The notes under the pieces: generated by a model | Databases searched by the model: none | What the model saw: the letters and a program-made list of their open reading frames with translations, nothing else | What the model was told of the DNA's origin: nothing | DNA from: Plasmopara viticola | Lineage: Eukaryota; Oomycota; Peronosporomycetes; Peronosporales; Peronosporaceae | Length of the DNA stretch: 64,000 nucleotides | Direction of reading: 5' to 3' | Assembly: GCA_001695595.3 (NCBI GenBank) | Contig: MBPM02000006.1 | Coordinates: forward strand, 1,116,001-1,180,000 | Made by a program: the position numbers and the translations under genes | Shown: in pieces, positions 10,813 through 23,927 of the stretch | How the letters are laid out: every line of letters starts with the position of its first letter | Numbering within the stretch: the first letter of the stretch is position 1

Positions 10813-13531
10813 TTTTGGGACCATGCAGCTTTTTCAAAATATGCCCATCATGAATATCGATATTTGCATGCTTTTTAGAGCTAGAAAAAAGCGTCTTTTT
10901 CAGAATTGCACGGTGCCCGTGATAGCGCTTTTTGGCACCTCTGCTCTTCACATATCGCCCGTAAAGAAGTACCAGAGGAGGCTACCCTGTCTCGACATTG
11001 TACCTACTGTGTTAAGAGAGTTGCTGGAGCAACTTTGTCACGATGACTGAAGGTCTTCGCAAATTGAGATTACAAGCACCAAGCCAACTGAATGCAATTT
11101 TAGGTATTCCACCGCAAGTTGGGGTCTGGTGATAGTATACTCAAACCCACGCTTATAAATTAAGCTCGCAACTCCTGGCTCGAAATCGTTGAAGCCAAAG
11201 GGTTTTCTATACGAAACGAAAGCAGGTGAGTATGACTTTCGGTGTCACGGGCTAGGTTGATAGGTCTCCATTAAATCAATAGATTCGTCGTCTAGAAAGC
11301 AAATGTTTTCTGTAACTAACAATACCCGGCGAGGGGCAAGTCGCAAAATATAGGCTGTTAGTCTCGGTAAGAGATATAAACCTTATCAATAAAATGTGAA
11401 TGTCGTCTCTGGCTTCATTTTCATTTTCTGGTCTCAAGCACCAACAGTGTCATCAGCGAGAACATCTCAGGTATGCCTCTTACCCTTGTAATTCTCTTAG
11501 ACATTCCTATGAAGTCTTCTACACAGCTGGTGGGACTAACGACGAGTCAAAACCCTTGAAGGCTTAATCGCGACGATAAAGCCGTTTTGACCGTGTTGTT
11601 GCTAGCGCAAACCTTATTCACAGCTCAAGCGGGCGAAAAGCTATAAAGTATTTGCGGAAATCCCGTATCACCCCTGATCATATTTTGTAGGTAGCGGAAA
11701 TTTGTGGACGATAGGTTATACGCGCGCAGTAGAGTGTACCTTGCTTTTGTCGTAAAGCAAGCAGTAACAATATTGATGTGCACAAAGATCTACAGCAAAT
11801 GCTTAAATACTTTGATCTTGATACGTCAAGAGATCTCTATGATGTGTTCAGGGCGATAATGATCAGCTATAGTTTGCCAAAACCCTTTATGACTGCCACA
11901 TTATTTACCAAGCCAGTCATGTTCGCGCAAATAGCGTAGTGAAAAAAAGGAAGCCCCTGTAGACCTCAAATTCTTCCTTGAGGCTCAGCAGAATTCAAAT
12001 GTTATTCTGTAGTGTCTACTGGGATATAAACAAATTTCAAGAATTTCATTGCACTCAACGCAGTGAACAAATCATTCACGAATGGCAAATTTTAAATTAG
12101 GTATCCAAATGCGGCTCAGTGCTAGATGACTATTGTTTTGTCATCAGCATTGCAAGGATTCAAAGGGTATCGGCAGCGCCGACACCTACTTTTTCTGTGA
12201 GTTCAAATTAAGTTTAACGATCTACGACATTAAAAAATTGTCACCGTATCCATTGACTCGAAATTAGTATCGTCATGAAGTATGTAATTTACATATAAAA
12301 AACTTGCAAATATTGAATTAGGCTTGTGACGGACTATCAGACGGCATTGTTGTTATCTCGAAGCACACGTAACTTCCACTCTGCTTTCTTTTTCGTTCAG
12401 AAGTATCACCCCCTCCTCCATCTATGTTTTTATATACATAGAGGGTCGTGTTAAGGGGACTATAATTGAAAGGAATACGAAAGAAGAAATATACCTGATA
12501 ATGTTAAGCGTAGAAAATGCTGACGACAAATCACGACAAGACCAACAATAACGCAGACACCGGAAGGAGTCTTGAAGGCTTTGCTTAGTGAAGAATGGAT
12601 GCACGTATAATTGCTATTGTCTCAGAGCAGAGCTCTTTAATTGTAGAACTGGTGGTCTCAGAAGTTATATGTTTTTGGCAGAGTGCAATTACACTTTGAC
12701 ATAGCCGTTATTTGACATTTAATATGTGCAGTCCTTTGCGAGATTTACCACAATCAGTACCGACTTTGAGCATATCGCAATCGTAGTCAGCGATTACAGC
12801 TATCAGAAATACTTACTTCACATACCGCAATGATACATATCGGGATTTGGATTGGGTCTTGCCCGCTTTCCGAGTAATACACGTGTTTTGCGGACTATCC
12901 ATTAAGATACCGGCTTGATGGAAAGGTAGACATTAAACTTTGTCCCAGGTCATTGTTACAACGTGCTGTAATCGAAGAAAAAGTATAGATCACTTCCCAT
13001 CCAAACTATCAGTAAAGGTAAATAATTTATCGACAGGGCATTAGAGCCTTTTGCCTTCTTAGAGGCGATCTTCTGCGTAAGCGTCCGCATCTTTATCACC
13101 ATTCAAGTGAGTATATGTACCTTCCAATCTGTATTTTTCTCAAAAGTGATAAGGTCGGAGCCCAATACCAAGCTAGCTGTGCAATGTGGCAAAGCCGCAC
13201 TGCTAAAAAATGCGTGTTAGATTGTGTAAGATTAGATCTTCGTGCTCGATAATCTTTAAAGTTATGGGCAATACACACTTACATCTTTCTCATGACAACG
13301 CGCCATTTTTGCAACTTGAAAGCACAAGTCAAAAATTAGTTCAATACATTCTCAAACTGTAGATCCAATTTTAAGGATCATATGTGCGAGATAAAAATCG
13401 GTGCAGTGTTGTAAATACCTTATTGTGTTTTGCTTCTAAGAAGATAGCCTACCGTGCTATCCAGTCGATTTGGCACATCTCTTTTCTCCAGCACAGTTAA
13501 AAACTTGAAAGTCTTGTTGGAATTGGCATTG
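10813..13531. other. Unit 1/unit 2 spacer
   Basis: End of the unit 1 flank, then the start of the unit 2 upstream flank near 12.2 kb. No supported gene. At 11785 (GCAAGCAGTAAC then AATATTG) it holds the empty version of the site into which copia element A is inserted in unit 2. Near 12837 about 300 bp present in unit 1 (roughly 4788-5090) are missing. Confidence 0.5.
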
Positions 13532-13543
13532 CATTATGTAATG
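13532..13543. promoter_or_regulatory. Candidate regulatory palindrome upstream of GH6 copy 2
   Basis: CATTATGTAATG, 171 bp before the start codon, identical to the copy 1 site. Function is unproven. Confidence 0.25.
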
Positions 13544-13702
13544 TGCCTATCTATCGAATGACAATTCTCAAATACAATCTTGATCGTGCACGAGGCAGCA
13601 CTCCGCTTCCGACACATCAAAGTTGGTCTGCGAAATTCTTCATACTTCAATTCGCACCCTAGCGCGCAATACAAGCTTCTCCTCCATCGACTCCTGTTCA
13701 CC

Positions 13703-15175
13703 ATGACCAAAACGTTGCATTCGGCCATTTCAATGGCGTCGCTCGCCTTAGCCATGTTTTCCCATAATGTTGGTGCGGACAAATTGTGTTCCATTCCGAC
13801 TTTTTCATATGGCCCCGCCAGGACCGAGTACCCACACCTTGCCTTTGCAATCGATGCCTTGAAGGAATACCCTATTGCTGCTTGGTACACTGATCGTATG
13901 CCGGCTGATGATAGAGTTACGCTGCTTCAACGCATCACTTCTGAGTGCCCTGAGGACTCGCTTATGACCATTGTTGTTTACGGTCTCCCAAATAAGGATT
14001 GTTCAGGTGGATTTTCTTCTGCTGGTTCTGTCAATGACACGGCCACCTACAAGGATTTTCTCATGGAGCTGACTACCGCCATTGGTGACCGAAAGGTACT
14101 TTATGTCGTAGAGCCTGATGCCGCTGCACTTCAGGTGGATGACAGTGGTTGTGGTGCTAAACTTGGATACCTCGAAAACCTTAAAGTTGCTATTGAAGTC
14201 CTGTCGGGGAACGCTAACGCGAAATTATACTTGGATGTTGGCTATTGGACTCTCATGAGTGAAACGCTGTTTCCAAAAATTATGCCTGTCATTGAGGAAC
14301 TCAATGCCTCGAAACGCCTGCATGGCATCGTGCTTAACACAAGCAACTACCGGAACACCGCCCAGATAGCCGAATTATGCACCAAATTTCAGCATGCTAT
14401 CGATTCGACTACATTAAAGTGTATTATCGATACGAGCAGAAACTATGTGTACGTGATTTTTTGGTGTGATATACAAATTTCGTTTAGCTCTAATTCTTCT
14501 ATGTTGTTATAATTTCAAAGTCCGCCCATAAATACGGATTGGTGCAATGTTCTAAGGGCAGGTATTGGAGCCCCACCTTCCTCGGAGACCAACTATCCAA
14601 ATCTAGAATTCAATTTGTGGATTAAAGTTCCAGGAGAGAGCGATGGTACTTGCAATGGAGGTCCGGACGCCGGTCAGTTCTATGAGACGGCATTTCAAAA
14701 TCTGTGGGACCAAGGTTACTTGGTGCATGAGCTCGGTATGAAATCGATTGGAGCGGGCAACAACTCTACTAGTCCGAAAAATGGTAGCGTGGTCCAGGTT
14801 GACGACCCAACGATCCAGTCTGAGACCCCAATCATTCCGTCTGTGGCCCCTATCGCTCAATCTGAGACCCCTATCGCTCTCTCTGCTACCCCAACGATCC
14901 TAGTCGAGACCCCCTTGGCCAATTCCGCGACCCCATTGATTCATTCTGGGAGTTCTTTCACAAATGGTGTGGGTCCAGCGATCCAGTCTGCGACCTCATT
15001 GATTCAGTCTGGGGATTCGATCACCAATGTTGTGGATCCAACGATCAAGTCTGGAACCTCATCGATTCCGTCTGGGAATCCCACCACTCAGTCTGTGACC
15101 CCAACGATCCCGTCTGCGACCTCATTAATTCCGTCTGGGAGTCCTATCACTCAGTCTGTGACACCAATGATCTAG
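13703..15175 (+). CDS. Secreted glycoside hydrolase family 6 (cellulase), copy 2
   Basis: Exons 13703-14448 and 14521-15175, intron 72 nt (GTACGT...TCAAAG), 466 aa. Nearly identical to copy 1; in exon 1 the visible changes are YKDFLMEL for YKEFLKEL and YRNTAQ for YRSTAQ. Signal peptide, WYTD, NKDC, EPD, DWCN and PGESDG are all kept, so the enzyme should be active. The tail has the same 17.6 heptads with a few substitutions (for example DPTIKSG), and the stop is the same TAG followed by in-frame repeat. Copies 1 and 2 represent the most recent gene duplication on the left side of the array. The copy lies 7.7 kb downstream of copy 1 in the same orientation. Confidence 0.93.
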
Positions 15176-15768
15176 TCTGGGACCCCTATCACTCAATCTG
15201 CGACTCAAAAGTAATTATCTCGAACAAGGTTCAGACTTTGAGGTCTCCTTGCAAGATTTCAAACATCAACCCAAGCGCCTGTGACTTAGAAAGCTTCACA
15301 AAGTTCATTTTTTGTGTGTAAAATTCTTTAATTTTAAAGAATTTTTGTTTAAAAGTTGTTGCAGAATATTCTCCGTTCGTGTTACACCTCAGATTACTAA
15401 ATTGCATCTGCATCACAAAACCTCAAACAGTAAACTCAGATTCCCGGTACATCGTCAGTTGCACATTCACCAAGTTTTAATTTGGTCAAAAAATTTAAAT
15501 TTCCCGGATTGCAATGTAATCTATACGATCTAGATAGATAGTCTTTTTAGGGCAAGTGTGTTCTTGCTTCAATTTACCTTAATGCTCTTCATAAATTGTA
15601 AGATCTTTGAGGCCGTAACATCACCGCAAATGGTGTCCATACGACTCCTGCTTGAGCTAGCTTACATTTCATATTGCGCTCCAGTACTGAACGATATACC
15701 AGAGAGAAATTGTAGCATATATATGGTGTGTAACGTCTGGTTAAATACCAACATCACTTACTCTTTAA
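15176..15768. other. 3' flank of GH6 copy 2
   Basis: Post-stop repeat remnant followed by AT-rich spacer equivalent to 7431-8019. Nothing else is supported. Confidence 0.5.
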
Positions 15769-16026
15769 AGATTTATAACCCCGGAGCCCACAAGCTAGAA
15801 TCAAGCTGTCTTTGACACGGAATTCTGGTAGCTATAAGGTTTCATACCACTCATTTCTCTATCGGTCAACGAGATTATCACATACCCATTTGGCGGGAGT
15901 CACAATATTTTAAAAAAGCGATTGCTTGTCCACTTCAGCTTAGTATCCCCCGCTGGCTCAATTCGGATCCTACGGATATTTAACCATGCACCTCGCGGTA
16001 CCGGGTCGAACAGGAGCAATAGGGTT
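15769..16026 (-). mobile_element. tRNA-like SINE relic in unit 2 flank
   Basis: Same degenerate SINE and same position as 8020-8280, duplicated together with the unit. Confidence 0.5.
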
Positions 16027-18401
16027 GATTGTTCGTCCATGGAGCACGCGGACCCGCGGAATTAACACTTCGCGAGAAAAATATGTCTAATTGTAGTTCG
16101 ACAGCTAATTAACAAATTTATTTCTGATAAAAAAATGTGCGTATACTTCGAGCTCTTGGAGGCTCGGGATTACCATCGTTATCCTAGTAGTTTGCTTGGA
16201 TGAATACTTAGTTGTGCATTGTAATATTTGATAACGTCGTGAAGCTCAGATCATTCAGTTTATGTCCTTGAACACAGGCTCAGATTCGACACCCTGTTTT
16301 TGATTATGTTTTTTAGTGTGGCCCCGATGAAGCTTTATTGTCGTGACTTTGTGAGCACCACGATCTTAGATTTTTCTAGTATTTCTAAGGAATTCTCCTA
16401 TTAGGTTATTATTGAGGTCGTAAGGCCAAATAATGGAATCCCCAAACTGTCAAAACCCAATCTCGTCGTCTTTACCTTCGGATGAAAATGTGTTAATTTT
16501 AGCGTTGAAGACCTTTGCCTGACCAAGACGTAAATAACAGGTGGATAAACAGCCACTTTGCTGTCCCACTTTTAGTATTTGTTCAGTTGGCGGTCTAGAT
16601 CTTGAGTTATTACCTTATTAATAGAAGATACATAACTTGATTTTTGAGTGCGCCCTGACTTAATAACTACTCAATTTAGACCACTCCTTACAACGATCAC
16701 CTTAAAAATAAACGAACGACACATAAAGGGTAGGCATCACTACTCCATTTGATTAAGGGATGATGTTTGAAGGGCTTTGAATACTAACTCAATAAGCAAA
16801 GGAGCGGCCAAGGATGCACGACGCAATTGTTTTTCTACGTACAATTTTGTTCACAAGATTGAAAGACCGGTGTTTATCCTGTTTACTCAAGCTTGTGATA
16901 TAGATGAATGACACAATACACTTCTGCAAACTTCTTACATCTAACAAATCGGCGCACTATATCAAAAAGTAGAAAAAAAGCATGTATTTGTACATGCTTC
17001 GGTAGAGATGCTGCGCACGAGCTGCTATTGAGTGTCATACGTAGGTTTGCGTATCGACATTGCTTTGCCGTATAATCCTCGATAGCTAAAACGCGTGTGA
17101 ATATGACAAGAATAAAGGTCCAACACATATGGTTTTGCATTTGAAAATAAGAAACCATTTCATTAAAACACCACAATTTTAAAAGCTATACAAAGGAATT
17201 ACGTGTGTTGCTATAGCTGGCATTGCCACAAGTCAACTGATGTCTTCAAACATCATTACGAGACAATACTCAGAGCTGAGAAACTGACATAAAAGACTAA
17301 GGTCTACTGATACTATGCTGCATAATCCTTTACCCGCAAGGGTGTCAATCGGTAAGCTTTGAAATGTTCGGCTAACGTTTGAGGGTTAATCATCCAATAA
17401 TTTCGGGGCATTGTGGTTAGAGCTTACCCTCGGAGTCAGACATATATATGGTCTAAGCTTTAATTTTCTTAAGAAAAGAGCAGCGGCAGCGCTGGTGCCC
17501 CTGATACATTCTACGCTTGAGTTTGAAGACCAATTGTCGTTAAGAGTGAGGCATTACGCTCACTTGCGTCAGCGCACGCAAAAAATGCTTGGTGAGCTGA
17601 CATTCTTGCTTGGTTCCAACAGAGCAAAATCATAATTGCGAGAGAATTGCGCTTTGATCTTCACCGACCAAATAATACTTATACAAAAGGCCCGTCACTT
17701 TCTTGTTGAACCCGTTGTCCAGATAAAAAGTGTCTGGCTCACAGGACGGCTACGTACATAGATAATCCACCGAGGACGAGTCACATTGTTCTCGTTACCA
17801 TTTTTGGTCTTTAAACGCACCCAAGGGATATATTGTCTGCTGCCGCTTTAAACTCCACCCGTTTTTAGCTAGTCTCCAGCATAAGTAACAAACTAGGTCG
17901 GGCATTTACCCTTGGAGGTCGATATGAAAACAATCATTGTTAAAGACAGAAAAACTTATAAAAACTTCAAACATTTGCATGGCCGGTGAGTCGGACAATT
18001 CTCACATCGTTTGAGCTTTGAAGGCATTTTGACAGCATTGTCGTCGGCTTGAGGCTTCTTTGCAGGCCATAGCTGGTGAAGGTCTCGAAGAGTGACTGCA
18101 AAAGCGTCCGTGGCCGTTTTAATTATTTATATCACAGATATCTGCTGACCTTCTCGCAACCTTACAAAGAATGATGGTCTCCGAGCAATTTTTAGCTTTG
18201 GTCTATGAGTCCCATATGACGTCTAAGGTATTCCTTAGCTCACTTTGTTCGTTAGGCGAATACAAGTGGCCATACCGCAATTATTTATGCGCATCAGATG
18301 ATATTGGACAAATAAAAGCGCTTGAGATTGCTTTTAATGGGTTTGCTTAAGGTTAGACCGAGACCTCTTTTGGCGATTTCGGCCCTTATAGACCCTTAAA
18401 C
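16027..18401. other. Duplicated non-coding flank of unit 2
   Basis: Equivalent to 8281-10616 with scattered substitutions and small indels. No supported gene. Confidence 0.5.
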
Positions 18402-18602
18402 TTTTTTTATTTTTCATGTGGCCCATAAGTGTCACGGTTGGATAAATCACCGCGCGTCCCAAAAATTATCTATTTTGTCGCAAAGTCGCTTGTTTTTGTG
18501 GCTTTGTTCAGCTTCAACCGGACTTTCAAAAGGCATACACTTGAAAAACTTTAGCCTCCGCTTTGAAGACAGATGCCCTATCCACTCAGCCACGGGGGCG
18601 CT
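18402..18602 (-). mobile_element. Second tRNA-headed SINE-like element (unit 2)
   Basis: Same element as 10617-10812. Here the minus-strand head reads GTGGCTGAGTGGATAGGGC, a close match to a class II (Ser/Leu-type) tRNA box A, so this copy preserves the head best. The 3' end is A-rich. Confidence 0.55.
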
Positions 18603-19557
18603 TTTGGGACCATGCAGCTTTTTTCAGAATATGCCCATCATGAACATGGATATATGCATGCTTTTTAGAGCTAGAAAAAAGCGTCTTTTTCAGAATTGCA
18701 CGGTGCCCGTGATAGCGCATTTTAGCACCTCTGCTCACAACATATTGACTCTCAAGAAGTGCCGGAGAAGGCTACCCTGTGTCGACTTTGTGCCTACTGT
18801 GTTATGAGAGTTGCTGGAGCAACTTTGTCACGATGACTGAAAGTCTTCGCAAATTGAGATTACAAGCACGAAGCCAATTCAATGCAATCTTAGGTTTCTC
18901 ACCGCAAGTTGGGGTCTGGTGATAGTATACTCAAACCCACGCTTATAAATTAAGCTCCCAACCCCTGGCTCGAATTCGTTGAAGCCAAAGGATTTTCTAT
19001 ACGAAACGAAAGTAGGTGAGTATGACTTTCGGTGTCACGGGCTAGGTTGATAGGTCTCCATTTAATCAATAGATTCGTCGTCTAGAAAGCAAATGTTTTC
19101 TGTAACTAACAATACCCGGCGAGGGGCAAGTCGTAAAATATAGGCTGTTAGTCTCGGTAAGAGCAATAAACCTTATTGATAAATTGTGAGTGTCGTCTCT
19201 GGCTTCATTTTCATTTTCCGATCTTCGGCACCAACAGTATCATCAGCGAGGACATCTCAGGTCAGCCTCTTACCCTTGCAATTCCCTAAGAGACTCCTTT
19301 GAAGTCTTCTACATAGCCGGTGGGACTAACGACGAGTCGAATCCCTTAAAGATAGAATCCGCGAAGATAAAGCTGTTTTGACCATGTTGTTGCTGAGCAA
19401 ATCTTATTCATTGCCAAGCGAGCGAAGAGCTAAAGAGTAATTGCGGAAATCCCGTATCACACCTGATCATGTTTTGTAGGTAGCAGAAAATTGTGGACGA
19501 TAGGTTATACGCGCGTAGTAGAGTGTACCTTGCTTTTGTCGTAAAGCAAGCAGTAAT
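18603..19557. other. End of unit 2 flank up to copia A
   Basis: Spacer equivalent to 10813-11785 of unit 1. No supported gene. Confidence 0.5.
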
Positions 19558-19703
19558 TGTTAAAATATTACCGCTGAATGCATGTTGAACATGTGAATGG
19601 CTTTACAGTATTTACAAGTACGTCACAGTTAGTAATTACATATGGTAGCCGCTCATTGGTCACGCTAAATATATTAACTTCGGTTTTTACTTTTCACTCG
19701 ACA
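19558..19703 (+). repeat. 5' LTR of copia A
   Basis: Starts TGTTAAAATATTACCGCTG and ends CACTCGACA. It is homologous to the LTRs of elements B and C and nearly identical to the minus-strand LTR at 38279-38424. Confidence 0.85.
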
Positions 19704-19740
19704 GGTTACAACGGCCCCGCATCACCACACCTTCACCGCC

Positions 19741-22700
19741 ATGATTGCCAAGCGCACCGAAGTCCTCCTAGGAGATGGTAACTACTACCATTGGGAGTTC
19801 AACATGAGGATGGCCCTCGCAAGAAAAGAGCTTCTGGGGCACATAATGGGCGCGAAGGACGAGAGCGAAATAACGGAGACGTGGCTCGTGAATGACGCCA
19901 AGGCATTGAGTATAATTGCCCAGGGTGTCGAGTTTCTCACCAGACCAAGATACGGTCTGCTACTCGTGCCTTGGAGGCATGGGAAACGCTTCGCGATTTC
20001 TACCGACGTTCCACCCTACACAACCGTGTCACGATAACACGGCGCCTTCATAAGTTTAAGATGGAGAGTGGAAGTCGCATGGTGGAACATCTGGACGCGT
20101 TCGGTGAGCTGGTCGTGGGACTCCAGACGATGGGAGAGCCGGTGGATGAATCATATAAGATAGCTGATGGTGCTTCTGAGCAGCTTGCCGGCGGAATATG
20201 AAACAATATCTTCTATAGAACGCCAAGGACATCACTCTGATCGAAGTCAAGGAGTAGCTGTTGAAGGAGTCAGACAAACTACAGAAGAAGGAAGCAAGTG
20301 AGAAAGCGTTTCGAGCCACAGACAATGATGGACGGATCAAGGGCAGACGAGGAAGTGGCCGCAAGAGTTACGCGCCACGCAAGGGCGGCGGTTTCTGGGG
20401 GAATATGCTTCAATTGTGACCAGACTGGTCATATGTAACGGGACTCTTCAGCTGCTGAGAATCGTTCTGAAAATCGTCCTAGCGGTAAAGAGGCAGTGTT
20501 TGCTGTGGGGGATGAGCAATCAGTAAGCTGGCTGATCGACAGTGGTGCGACGTCACACATGACCCCTCACCGAAGAGACTTGATCGACAGTGGTGCGACG
20601 TCACACATGACCCCTCACCGAAGAGACTTGATCGACTACAAGCAATTTGTAGCCGATGTCAAGGTAACAATTGCAGACGGCAGGAAGTTACGCGTCAAAG
20701 GAGCTGGAACGGTGAAGCTTATCGGCTTAGATGGAAGACGCATATCGATGATGGAAGTGCTGCTTATTCCCGGACTTGACAGACGTCTACTGTCGGTGGG
20801 GTAGCTTGCAAAACGTGGACTAAGTGTGGAGTTTCAGCGTGCTTCGTGCATCATTTGGGACAAGAACGAAGCTTTGGCAACTGGGACATAAAATAGGAAA
20901 GCTTACACACTGGATTGTCAGTAAGAGGAGGCACGATCGGTGCAATACTCGGGAGCTGATTATCAGTGGGAGCTATGGCACGATCGTATGGGACATCTAA
21001 GTGAGGAAGTTTTAGTGAAGACTATGCGATCCACAGAAGGTATTCCTCCGCTAAAATAAGGTATCAAGACCCTGTGTGGTGGATGCATGGAAGGCAAGCA
21101 GACGATCGAAGTCTTTTAAGGACGCTCCATGACAAAGACATCACGTGTATTGGAATTACTTCACACAGACGTGATGGGACCCATGAAGACACTTTCGAAA
21201 GGAGGTGCTCAATACAATTCGATTTTTGTGGATGATTATTTACGATATGTGGTGGCTTACTTTATCGCAAAGAAGAGTGAAGTTGCCGACAAGATCAAGA
21301 TGTTCAAAGCACTGCATGAGTTTCAATGGGGAACCCGTTTCAAGTGCCTGCGTTCGGACCACGGAACGGAGTTTGTCAACGAGACACTTACGAATTTACG
21401 TCAGCGGAACGGCATCATACATCAGCGTACAGTACCATTCAGTCCCCAACAAAATGGAATTGCAGAATGAACTGCACGATAATGGAAAAGGCACGGAGCA
21501 TGCTACACTACAGGTGTTTCCGACATGTTGGTGGGCAGAGGCAGTAAGCACTGCGGTGTACCTGATCAACCGCTCTCCTAATACAATGCACCCAAACAAC
21601 ACCCCTAATAAACTGGGATTTAAGATGAAACCTCGGATGGTACATCTTAGGGTGTTTGGGTCTCATGGATATGATCACGTTGATCAAGTGAAAAGGATGA
21701 AGTTCGAAGCCAAAAGCTTTAAGTGCATGTTCCTTGCTTATGCCGAAGACACCAAGGGATACCGAGGTTACGATATGGAGAAAGACAAGTTATCAGTATC
21801 ACGGTCGGTGAAGCTGGACGAGCGTGAAGTGGGCGGCATTTATGAGACGCACCCGCCCAAACAAATAAACGTGATACACGTAACCAAAGACAACGATGAA
21901 AATGCAGTGTCCAGGCCGACAGAACACCAACAAGATCAAGATGAACCTTTGGAGTGTGAAGAAGAAGATGAAATTCCAGATGCTCCATTGAATGAGGAGG
22001 AGTCCGACACAAATGAGTCAAGGGTCGAGATGCTTCGATTACCGACCTCAGTATACTCTAATCCGACAGAGTACAGACCTCCTACACTGTGCTCAGGAAG
22101 ATCGATTGGTATTTTGACCACAGGTGGAACAGTAAAGGCGTACACATGAACCAATGTTGTTGTTGGAGAACGGAGCAGATGCCGATGAAAGTCTGGAAGG
22201 AAGCGAAGGACCAAAATCTTCAAAACGTGCAAGGATTGATGAAGACGACCTTATAGCTGAAGCTTTTCTCGCTTACGCTGTGAGTGTTGGTGCAGAATTA
22301 GACTTGCCTACCACGTATACGCAGACAATGTCTAGTGACGAGGCAGAACAGTGGCGACAAGCGATGGACGCCGAACTACAGTCGCATCACCACAACAAAA
22401 CTTGGACTCTCGTTCCACGAGAATCAAGTGGACGTACGATTGGATGCCGCTGGGTCTTTGCTATGATGCGTGACCAGAATGGATGTGTTGTGCGCTACAA
22501 AGCACGATTGGTGGCTAAAGGTTTTGAGCAGAAACACGGCGTGGATTTCTTCGAGACTTACTCTCCAGTGGCCAACATGAACTCAATTCGAGTCGTTATT
22601 GCAGTGTGTGCGGTATTAGGCAAGAAAATAGAGCAGCTGGACGTCGACACCGTCTTTCTCAACAGTGTGCTGTCGAATCGTGCTCAGATGGAAGTTCCGA

Positions 22701-23893
22701 TTGGTGTTAAAGGAGCTCAAGGATTTGCGTGTCAGCTGAACAAAGCTATATATGGACTCAAGCAAGCTGCAAGCGCTTGGAACAAGACGATCGACCACGT
22801 CTTCAAGAAGAACGATTTTAAAAGTTGTGGAGCGGATCAGTGAGTCTACGTGAAGAAAGTGAAAGAAGGTCTTGTGTACGTATGTCTTTATGTCGATGAT
22901 ATGATTATTGCAGCCAAGACGAGCGACGAGATTTTAGAGGTCACGGGGAGGCTAAAAGGTGTTTTCAAGATGAAGGATCTCGGTATGGCGAAGTTGATCT
23001 TGGGCATGGAGATCGACCACCACATGACAGCTTCCACACTAATGATCAAGCAACCACGCTACATTAGCGACGTGGCTGAGCGATTTATACAGAAAAGCGC
23101 CGAGAACGTCGACAATCCGTGTACGTCCGGTCTCAAGCTGTCAACATCACAGTCGCCAAATACAGAAGCTGAGCGTTCAGAGATGCGGTCAAGACCATAC
23201 CGCTTACTAATTGGATGTCTGCTATATGTTTAAACTTGCACTCGGCCGGACGTCGCATACATCGTGACACAACTGTCTCGATTTGTCGAGAATCCGGGGT
23301 TACCACATTGGAATGCCGCAAATCGTGTATTGCGCCACTTAAATTCGACACGTCATTATGGGATCGTTTACCAAAGAGGGATTAGAAATTTGATTGTTGA
23401 AGCTTTTTCGGATGCTGACTGGGGTGGCAACACCGATGAAAGACGGTCTGTCTCAGGTGTGCTGATCAACATTGGAAAAGCTCCGGTTGTGTTCAAGTCC
23501 AGGTATCAGAGAACCGTCGCACTGAATTCTGCTGAAGCAGAGTATATGGCGCTAAGCTTTTGCACACAAGAAGAACTTTGGGCGCGCGCAATGCTCAAGG
23601 ACATGGGTCAAGAAAAAGTGGGAGGCACGCAAATATGGGAAGACAATTAAGGTGCAATAGCTTTGGCAAACAACGCGGGCTACCACCCACGTACAAAGCA
23701 CGTGGACATCAGACATCACTTTACTCGGGAGAACGTTCAGCATGGATTACTCAAGATTGGCCACATTGATACAAGGAGTCAGCTTGCAGATATGCTAACC
23801 AAGGCGCTTGGAACCAAGATGCTGAAGTATCTGCGCGAAGCCTCCGGAATCAAGACCAAGTCAGCAACAAAGGACATACAGCATTATCGGTGA
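19741..23893 (+). pseudogene. Degenerate copia gag-pol (element A)
   Basis: Gag begins at 19741 and is frame-shifted near 19930-19970. The zinc knuckle is broken (CFNCDQTGHM then stop). Protease with LIDSGATSHMTPH follows at about 20530, and the 48-bp block carrying it is present twice in tandem. Integrase (21129-21470) has HTDVMGP, LRSDHGTEF and a GIAE end, after which a small deletion shifts frame. The reverse transcriptase (22154-23233) has YKARLVAKGF, QLDVDT and the catalytic LYVDDM, with a stop at 22841-22843. RNase H (23264-23893) has DADWGG and SAEAEYMAL, a stop at 23648-23650, then TKHVDIRHHFTRENV. At least six lesions are visible, so no functional polyprotein is expected. Confidence 0.88.
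20533..20636 (+). repeat. 48-bp tandem duplication in copia A protease
   Basis: A 48-bp unit beginning TGATCGACAGTGG occurs twice back to back (20533 and 20581) with a partial third start at 20629. It duplicates 16 residues containing the DSG catalytic motif of the retroviral-type aspartic protease without changing frame. The two units look identical, so the event is recent. Confidence 0.92.
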
Positions 23894-23927
23894 GTGAAGT
23901 GTTAAATTTACACCGCTGGATGCATGT

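Larger units (their letters stand above)
19558..23927 (+). mobile_element. Ty1/copia LTR retrotransposon A
   Basis: A 5' LTR of about 146 bp (19558-19703) is followed by gag-pol remnants in copia order (gag, protease, integrase, reverse transcriptase, RNase H). The 3' LTR is cut after 28 bp (23900-23927), where unit 2 flank resumes. The element interrupts unit 2 at a site that is uninterrupted in unit 1 (near 11785). The left flank ends GTAAT; because the 3' LTR is deleted, the target duplication cannot be checked. The coding region has several stops and frame changes, so it is not autonomous. Confidence 0.92.

Noticed and set aside
17411..17635. 74-aa frame repeated in units 1, 2 and the inverted segment
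   Set aside because: Its ends and frame change between copies and no protein signature was seen; it follows DNA duplication only.
18500..18602. Functional tRNA with UCA anticodon (opal suppressor or selenocysteine type)
   Set aside because: Only the 5' half looks like a tRNA. The acceptor stem has no matching 3' strand, the T arm is not convincing, and the anticodon stem needs two G-U pairs. A SINE head is the simpler reading.
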